NCBI GenBank assembly: GCA_047602575.1
Contig: JASGGY010000007.1
Coordinates: 396,592-460,591, forward strand
Reading direction: 5' to 3'
Length of the DNA stretch: 64,000 nt
Source of the DNA: UBA1366 sp047602575
Lineage (GTDB): Bacteria; Bacillota; Clostridia; Oscillospirales; Ruminococcaceae
Every line of letters begins with the position of its first letter. Position 1 is the stretch's first letter. Below are positions 59,250-64,000 of the stretch, piece by piece. The translations under genes were made by a program, and so were the position numbers. The notes beneath the pieces are model-generated. The model saw only the letters and a program-made list of their open reading frames with translations. It made no database searches and was not told the DNA's origin.

Positions 59250-60073
59250 TCAATGAACTGAAGCAGAAATACACGATTACCGCAATACTGCAGGTTGTAG
59301 ACATTCCACGAAGCACATATTACTACTACTGCAAGCAGATTGAAAAGCCTGACAAATATACAGAAGTAAAGGCTGAAATGAAGCGGATATGGGAGGAATG
59401 CTCCGAAAACTATGGTTATCGACGTATGACCAAAGAGCTTCGCAACAAAAGGTGTATCAATCACAAAACTGTATCGAAGCTTATGAATCAGATGGGATTA
59501 TTTTGTCATGTTAAAATGTATAAGTACAAGTCCTATAAGGGCGAAGTGGGCAAGATTGCCCCCAATCTTCTTGAAAGAAATTTTATTGCAGACAAGCCAA
59601 ATGATAAATGGGTATCTGATGTAACCGAGTTCAAGCTGTTTGGAACAAAGTTGTATTTATCGCCGATTATTGACCTTTTTAATGGGGAAGTTGTTAGCTA
59701 CAATTTGAGTTATCATCCGAATTTTGCACAGATAACGGATATGCTGACAAAGGCATTTGCAAAAATTCCTAATAATACAAACTTAATACTTCATACAGAC
59801 CAAGGCTGGCAGTATCAGATGAAAAGGTACCAGAAAATGCTTGCTGATAAGGGCATCAGGCAAAGTATGTCGCATAAGGGCAATTGCCTTGATAATGCCT
59901 GTGCTGAAAGTTTTTTCGGCAGACTGAAAACCGAGATGTTCTATGACAGAGTTTTCAACAGCGTTGATGATTTCATCAGAAAGTTACAAAGCTATATTGA
60001 ATGGTACAACACCAAACGAATTAAGTCACGTCTTGGTATGTCGCCTGTTGAATTCAATCGCTTAACCGCATAG
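59243..60073 (+). CDS. IS3-family transposase OrfB (DDE integrase core)
   Basis: A 276-residue catalytic part. The DDE residues are in KWVSDVTEFKLFG, LILHTDQGWQY and NACAESFFGRLKTE. An HTH_21-like segment (SENYGYRRMTKELRNK) precedes the rve domain. Probably made as a -1 frameshift fusion with OrfA; the separate frame starts with TTG. No stops or deletions, so the element looks active. Confidence 0.93.
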   Translation: MVINELKQKYTITAILQVVDIPRSTYYYYCKQIEKPDKYTEVKAEMKRIWEECSENYGYRRMTKELRNKRCINHKTVSKLMNQMGLFCHVKMYKYKSYKGEVGKIAPNLLERNFIADKPNDKWVSDVTEFKLFGTKLYLSPIIDLFNGEVVSYNLSYHPNFAQITDMLTKAFAKIPNNTNLILHTDQGWQYQMKRYQKMLADKGIRQSMSHKGNCLDNACAESFFGRLKTEMFYDRVFNSVDDFIRKLQSYIEWYNTKRIKSRLGMSPVEFNRLTA

Positions 60074-60432
60074 CAAAAGCGACCAAGATTTCTCCTAGTC
60101 GCTTTCTACAAATATTCTTTTTAATTTTTGTCTAGCTTTTGGGGTTCAGATTACACCCCAAGGTAGAGACCGTTTTTGTTATTCTTCGTAAATGGATTTG
60201 TAGCCGTCATCCTTGTAATCGTCCGGGAAAATCTGATGCGCATAGGCATCTTTAAATGTGGCGACGACCTTGGACTGGTCGAGGTTGTCGGCGGTGTGTA
60301 TTGATCTATTATTTGCAAACTTTACCGCGGTATACACAAGCTTATCCGGATTGCGTTCAAACGCAGGGCTGATATGATCAGTACAGAGCATTGCGCCGTC
60401 GAAGTGATTTATTATTTTTTGTTTATTTCCTC

Positions 60433-60461
60433 TTGACAAAAATATTGCAATGATATATAAT
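60433..60461 (+). promoter_or_regulatory. Sigma-A promoter upstream of the TetR gene
   Basis: TTGACA at 60433-60438, 17 bp, TATAAT at 60456-60461. It is 255 bp before the TetR start. The stretch 60476-60715 holds no gene that I can support. Confidence 0.7.
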
Positions 60462-60474
60462 GAGTATATACTCA
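60461..60474. promoter_or_regulatory. Candidate TetR operator
   Basis: A perfect 14-bp palindrome, TGAGTATATACTCA, overlaps the last base of the -10 and covers the expected transcription start. TGACTCA follows at once, repeating a half-site. Ideal position for repression by the TetR protein encoded downstream. Confidence 0.6.
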
Positions 60475-60715
60475 ATGACTCAGTGCTTTTTTAATTAAAT
60501 AAGGTTTCAGAATCGTTGATCTACGAAAAGAATGCTTTCATTTTGTAGAAAACGAAGTTACTTCCTGATGGAACGAGTATGCAAGGCTTTTTTTGAAGAA
60601 ATGTTTCACGCACATGAATCATACAAATATTTCGCTTCTTTTCACTCAAAAAAATGATTGCGTATTTTTGCTTGTGAAAACATAGCAAAATTTTATATGG
60701 ATAGAAAGGGACGGC

Positions 60716-61306
60716 ATGATGCGTACACAAGGAAAACGTCAAATTCAAAAAAAAGAAACAAGAGAAACGATTCTTAAAACAGCTATGCTTTTATATTCAC
60801 TGCATGGGTTCTCTATTTCAACGAACTCTATCGCACAGGCGGCAGAATTATCGCATGGTTCTATTTTCGTTCATTTTCCCACACGTGATGAACTGCTGAT
60901 TCATACGTTAAACCGTTTTTCGGCTGAACTTGGTGAAAAGCTTCATAATCTGTCTTTGGCAGGAGAGGATATACAGCAGCTCCTGTATACGCACATTGAT
61001 ATTTTAAAAGAATATGAAGCTTTCTACACCCATTTAATTTCAGAGATATCTGCTTTGCCCGAGGAAGCGAATCAAATTCTGATTTCCGTTCATTCCTTTA
61101 CCTCTCATCATTTTGAAGAGGTGATTACAAAATCCGTACAAGCAGGAAAAATAAAGAACATTCCAATTCACATGATTTTCAATACCTGGATTGCATTACT
61201 GCACTATTATTTACAAAATAAAATGCTGTTTTCCCCTGAAAATTCGGTTCTGGATCGCTATCAAGATGATTTGGTGAGTACTTTTATTGCACTCATCCGA
61301 ACATAA
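60716..61306 (+). CDS. TetR family transcriptional regulator
   Basis: A 196-residue regulator. The N-terminal HTH (RETILKTAMLLYSLHGFSIS, TNSIAQAAELSHGSIFVHFPTRDELL) is typical. The C-terminal ligand domain (LYTHIDILKEYEAFYTHLIS) is of unknown specificity. AAAGGGA precedes the ATG. The sequence is AT-rich compared with the oxidoreductase operon. A palindromic operator overlaps its likely promoter, suggesting autorepression. The only gene clearly under the same control is the zinc-ribbon gene 26 bp downstream. Confidence 0.9.
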   Translation: MMRTQGKRQIQKKETRETILKTAMLLYSLHGFSISTNSIAQAAELSHGSIFVHFPTRDELLIHTLNRFSAELGEKLHNLSLAGEDIQQLLYTHIDILKEYEAFYTHLISEISALPEEANQILISVHSFTSHHFEEVITKSVQAGKIKNIPIHMIFNTWIALLHYYLQNKMLFSPENSVLDRYQDDLVSTFIALIRT

Positions 61307-61332
61307 AAATAATTTTGAAAGGAAAAATATTT

Positions 61333-61587
61333 ATGGAAACTATCAAAACCTGCATCGCCTGTGGAATGCCAATGAAATCCCCCTCAGAATTTGCTATGGG
61401 GGATACAGAAAAGGATTATTGTACCTATTGCGCCCGACCTGACGGATCAATGCAATCCTTAGAAGAAAAAAAAGCTTCAATGACCGCGTTTATTATTAGA
61501 ACGCAGGGGTTAGACGAAACTGTTGCAGAAAATGCCGCCGTTGCAATGATGAAAAAATTGCCTGCGTGGAAAGATTGTTCTTTTTAG
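61333..61587 (+). CDS. Putative zinc ribbon protein
   Basis: An 84-residue protein. Its ribbon is CIACGMPMKSPSEFAMGD ... DYCTYCARPDGS, two CxxC knuckles of the putative zinc-ribbon (PF12674-like) group, followed by a helical tail (ETVAENAAVAMMKKLPAWKD). Function unknown. GAAAGGAA lies before the ATG. Probably co-transcribed with the TetR gene. The 169 bp after it hold only a terminator for the opposite strand. Confidence 0.78.
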   Translation: METIKTCIACGMPMKSPSEFAMGDTEKDYCTYCARPDGSMQSLEEKKASMTAFIIRTQGLDETVAENAAVAMMKKLPAWKDCSF

Positions 61588-61720
61588 ATATGCAGAAAGG
61601 GAATCGAACGCAAGCATAGAGTGTTCTTCCATTGAGCAGGATCATATGTTTTGGAGAACGACCGTGGTATTTATGACAGCACATATCCGCATGATTTCCG
61701 AGGTTTTGAGCGCAACAAAA

Positions 61721-61750
61721 AATCCCCGCAAACAAAGCGTTTGCGGGGAT
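61721..61750 (-). terminator. Terminator of the YolD/polymerase cluster
   Basis: ATCCCCGCAAAC pairs with GTTTGCGGGGAT; on the minus strand it is followed by T6. Confidence 0.85.
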
Positions 61751-61756
61751 GATTCT

Positions 61757-62212
61757 TTAAACTTTCTTATCCCCAATTACGTTACTTGTTTGATCCAACA
61801 AGCGAAAAATATCGCCATCCATTGCATAAATATCTGCAATCGGAATTTTCATACCGCTTGTGAGAACAACCGTATAATCGCTTTCGTCGATTCTCCGGAA
61901 ATGATCGCTGACAGTAACATATGCGCCGCCGCTTTTCTTTTCATCCGGTTTGAAAAAAGTAATGGATACTGTCGGACGTTCCGCTGCGTTATCAATGAGC
62001 ATCTGTAGACAGGTATCAATCTGTGCTGCTTTGTATTCATTTAACGCAAGCTTTTCATCAGTCAGCCTTGCTGTTTCCTTTACCTCTGCGTCATAGCCTG
62101 CGAGCGCTGCAAAAGGTGAAAACTGTGCCGCACGGTCACGCAAGGACATTCTCTGGCGGGTGGCTGAAATGTGGCGCGGTAGTTTTATAATGTCCTCATA
62201 ATTGTTTCCCAT
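61757..62212 (-). CDS. YolD-like protein
   Basis: A 151-residue protein with the YolD core: YEDIIKLPRHISATRQRMSL, RAAQFSPFAALAGYDAEVKE, TARLTDEKLAL. YolD proteins accompany Y-family polymerases (UvrX-type) in Firmicutes and are thought to support SOS mutagenesis. That polymerase is encoded just upstream on the same strand. Its start overlaps the restored end of the DUF3781 gene by 17 bp, which implies coupled translation. Confidence 0.87.
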   Translation of the reverse strand: MGNNYEDIIKLPRHISATRQRMSLRDRAAQFSPFAALAGYDAEVKETARLTDEKLALNEYKAAQIDTCLQMLIDNAAERPTVSITFFKPDEKKSGGAYVTVSDHFRRIDESDYTVVLTSGMKIPIADIYAMDGDIFRLLDQTSNVIGDKKV

Positions 62213-62455
62213 GTTTTTTCTCCCTGTGCGCCGTAATTATCGTATAGCTTGTAGGCATTTACAGTTATCACACATCCCTCTGTTTCTACATACCAGTTCT
62301 TGCCTTTCCGTGTAATAACGCTATTATTGCTTTCTATTCTCTCCTGACACCACAAAACCACATCGTCTTCACAAAGGCAGAGATTTTTCTTTATTTTTTC
62401 AATGCCCATTTGTGTAGTATGAATATTATCAATATTAGCAAAAGTTCATTTTCCA
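62196..62455 (-). pseudogene. DUF3781-like protein, two frameshifts
   Basis: Start at MENELL after GAAGGAGGATG. A base is missing near 62437-62441, after which NIDNIHTTQMGIEKIKKNL continues. The core DVVLWCQERIESNNSVITRK and GKNWYVETEGCVITVNAY is intact. An extra base near 62246-62252 replaces the usual SYTIITAHREK ending with an unrelated tail; removing it restores that ending and a stop at 62196. Function of DUF3781 is unknown; it lies between the polymerase and YolD genes. Confidence 0.65.
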
Positions 62456-62468
62456 TTTTCATCCTCCT

Positions 62469-63945
62469 TCACGCCCTATGCCCGCCGACCTGACCGTTCC
62501 GTTCAATGGTTGTTGCGCCTTTCTCGAAGTTCATCCCTTTGAGAATCGCATTTTTGCCGTATCGTTTCTTAATCTTCAGCACAGCTTTCTGTATCTCCTT
62601 TTCCCGTGCAAGCTCCTCTGCCTCCGCTTCTTTCTGCTTTCGCTGCGCCTCATAATCGGTAAACAAATCAAGCTGTTCGGGGGGCTTCCTCTACTGCGCT
62701 GCTCTCCGGAACAATGTGGTTCGCAACCACATACATCCTGCGAACCAGAAGATTCTGATCGACAATTCTCTCATAAAGCTCTGTGACCGCATCGGTTATA
62801 ATCTTTGTGGAGAAAGTCTGCCTGCCGAGCTTAATGCAACCATGTGCAGACTTCGGGAGTCTTCTCCCATAATGATCTGTGGTTATTATGCCTTTGTAGT
62901 TTTGTGTATCGCTTGCAATATCATACCCGACTGTCAGCTCCATCTGATCTGTGACAAGCTCCTTACTGACTAGATCAAGCACAAGCAGGTCAGTCATTTC
63001 ACGGACGATTAGCTTTCCTTTTTCATAATCATACGGGTTTTTCAAGACCTGTCCGGTGCTGACGCTGTTCGTTTCCGGCTTATACGCCTTGACATCCGCA
63101 ATCGTGCAAGGCTCCCCACCCCCATGATGGTCAATGAGCAGCTCGGCATTGATTCCATACTGCTTATAAAGCAAGTCCTCGCCATACCTTAACGTTGAAA
63201 TCTTCGCAATGTCACCCATCGTATACAGTCCGGCTTTCTCCAGCTTTGCGGAATACCCTTTTCCAATTCGCCAGAAGTCCGTAAGCGGACGGTGTGACCA
63301 AAGCTGTTGCCGGTATGACATTTCGTCAAGCTCAGCAATCCGGACACCGTCCTTGTCAGGAGAAGTTTTCTTTGCCACAATATCCATCGCAATCTTGCTG
63401 AGATACAGATTTGTTCCGATTCCTGCGGTCGCGGTAATTCCTGTTTCACACAGGACATCATGTATCATTTTCATGGCAAGCTCATGAGCGGTGAGCTTGT
63501 ATAATTTCAATATACGCTGTGCAATCAATGAAAACCTCGTCGATTGAATAGACGTGAATATCCTCGGGGGCAATATAGTTGAGATAGATATGATAAATCT
63601 CCGTACTGATTTTCATATACTGCGCCATCTGCGGCGGTGCAACAATATAATCCACCTCTAGCGATGGATTGTTTTTCAGTTCAGTTGCATCATATGACTT
63701 CCCCGAAAGAGCGTGGTTTCTCGCCTTATATCTTCGAGCTGTGCATTCGCTTTCTTCGACCTTCGGCACGACCTCGAACAGTCTTGCCCGTCCAGGGATT
63801 CCGTATTCTTTTCAGTGACGGCGAAACTGCAAGACAGATTGTTTTTTCCGTTCGGCTTGAATCTGCCACCACAAGGTTGGTGGTAAGCGGGTAGTCAAGA
63901 CCCCGTTCGACGCATTCTCGTGCATAGAAAGGTGCTGTTCGGATT
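62469..63945 (-). pseudogene. Y-family DNA polymerase (UmuC/DinB-like), multiple frameshifts, near window edge
   Basis: Fragments in several frames assemble into one translesion polymerase. Blocks in order: LTTNLVVADSSRTEKTICLA, YGIPGRARLFEVVPKVEES, HVYSIDEVFIDCT (catalytic DE), the thumb/HhH part TAGIGTNLYLSKIAMDIVAK, the little-finger region and a C-terminus ending KNAILKGMNFEKGATT. Single-base insertions are seen at 62679-62684 (six G), about 63508-63514 and about 63806-63812. The N-terminus near 63930 (FYARECVERG, where FYASVECVERG is expected) is also altered, so the true start is unclear. It leads the DUF3781-YolD cluster. Confidence 0.75.
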
Positions 63946-64000
63946 CTCTATCGTGTTTCCCGATTGACAGCAATACGTAACGGAACCAAGGCGTCCAAAA

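Larger units (their letters stand above)
58801..60155 (+). mobile_element. IS3-family (IS150-like) insertion sequence
   Basis: Carries overlapping orfA and orfB. Near-end inverted repeats are TGCACCCCAAAAGTTAGACA (left, from 58806) and its counterpart TGAACCCCAAAAGCTAGACA (right, reading back from 60148), two mismatches. Outermost bases TG...CA also occur at 58801 and 60155, so the exact ends are uncertain; no clear target duplication was found. It sits in the loop of a terminator. Confidence 0.88.
60179..60475 (-). pseudogene. C-terminal fragment of an unrecognised gene
   Basis: About 75-98 codons with protein-like content (NPDKLVYTAVKFANNRSIHT, YAHQIFPDDYKDDGYKSIYE) ending just before the split terminator. 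No ribosome site precedes it, and its upstream end runs into a strong plus-strand promoter, so only the 3' end of a gene appears to remain. I cannot name the family. The loss probably accompanied arrival of the TetR region. Confidence 0.35.

Noticed and set aside
60568..60657. A 29-codon frame (MERVCKAFFEEMFHAHESYK onward) in the TetR leader
   Set aside because: No ribosome site and no similarity. It could be a leader peptide but nothing supports it.
58801..63945. Is the right end a prophage or integrative element?
   Set aside because: Apart from the IS there is no integrase, relaxase, terminase or structural gene. YolD and a Y-family polymerase occur on plasmids and phages but also in chromosomes.

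Overview
The window looks like chromosome of an endospore-forming, GC-rich anaerobic Clostridia member, most likely Oscillospiraceae/Ruminococcaceae. Supporting evidence: spoIIGA-sigE and sigG, a tyrosine T-box leader, a ferredoxin-linked 2-oxoacid oxidoreductase, an acetyl-CoA-type MetA, many near-consensus sigma-A promoters with 17-bp spacers, and secreted plant-mannan/acetyl-ester enzymes. Most genes are housekeeping. No prophage, CRISPR array or resistance cassette is visible.

Layout. 1-7.5 kb: end of a large FtsX-type permease gene, ychF, an LTA-synthase-like membrane sulfatase, and a TagGH/Wzm-Wzt-type polysaccharide exporter. 7.5-13.3 kb: metA and glyA diverge, then a DUF402 gene between two copies of a heptamer repeat, rarA and a GH26 mannanase lipoprotein. 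13.4-20 kb: a frameshifted S1-domain gene and a small unknown on the minus strand, then a plus-strand run DUF951-prfA-(Sua5::CoaE fusion)-lytic transglycosylase-M18 aminopeptidase. 20-25.3 kb: spoIIGA-sigE, a lipoprotein, ilvB with a possible attenuator leader, and an HD protein. 25.4-28.1 kb: minus-strand operon ACT protein-DUF711 (PFL-like)-radical SAM activase. 28.2-33.9 kb: PHP phosphatase, a two-component system with a secreted third protein (kinase gene frameshifted at an A8 tract), and FemAB. 34-37 kb: aspartate kinase and a frameshifted apgM. 37-39.7 kb: agmatine deiminase and N-carbamoylputrescine amidase, with a broken methyltransferase gene between them. 39.7-40.8 kb: a low-GC one-gene island encoding a nuclease-like/HTH/membrane protein. 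40.8-45 kb: SGNH hydrolase-LysR, divergent from a CE2-type esterase and a CE4 deacetylase. 45-50.4 kb: sigG, T-box-GNAT-tyrS, small acidic/basic proteins, rsmE, tRNA-Leu. 50.5-58.8 kb: secreted leucine-rich-repeat protein, EF-G-like GTPase, HAD hydrolase, MinD-like ATPase, and the four-subunit oxidoreductase operon. 58.8-64 kb: an IS3-family element inside a terminator, then AT-rich accessory genes (TetR, zinc ribbon, YolD, DUF3781, Y-family polymerase), several of them frameshifted.

Two cross-cutting patterns matter. First, a 170-195 bp palindromic intergenic element occurs five times (three full, two partial copies) and looks like a REP/MITE family. Second, at least six genes carry single-base indels, often in homopolymers. 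This could be real decay, slippage, or indel error in the assembly, so all broken genes here should be read with that caution.
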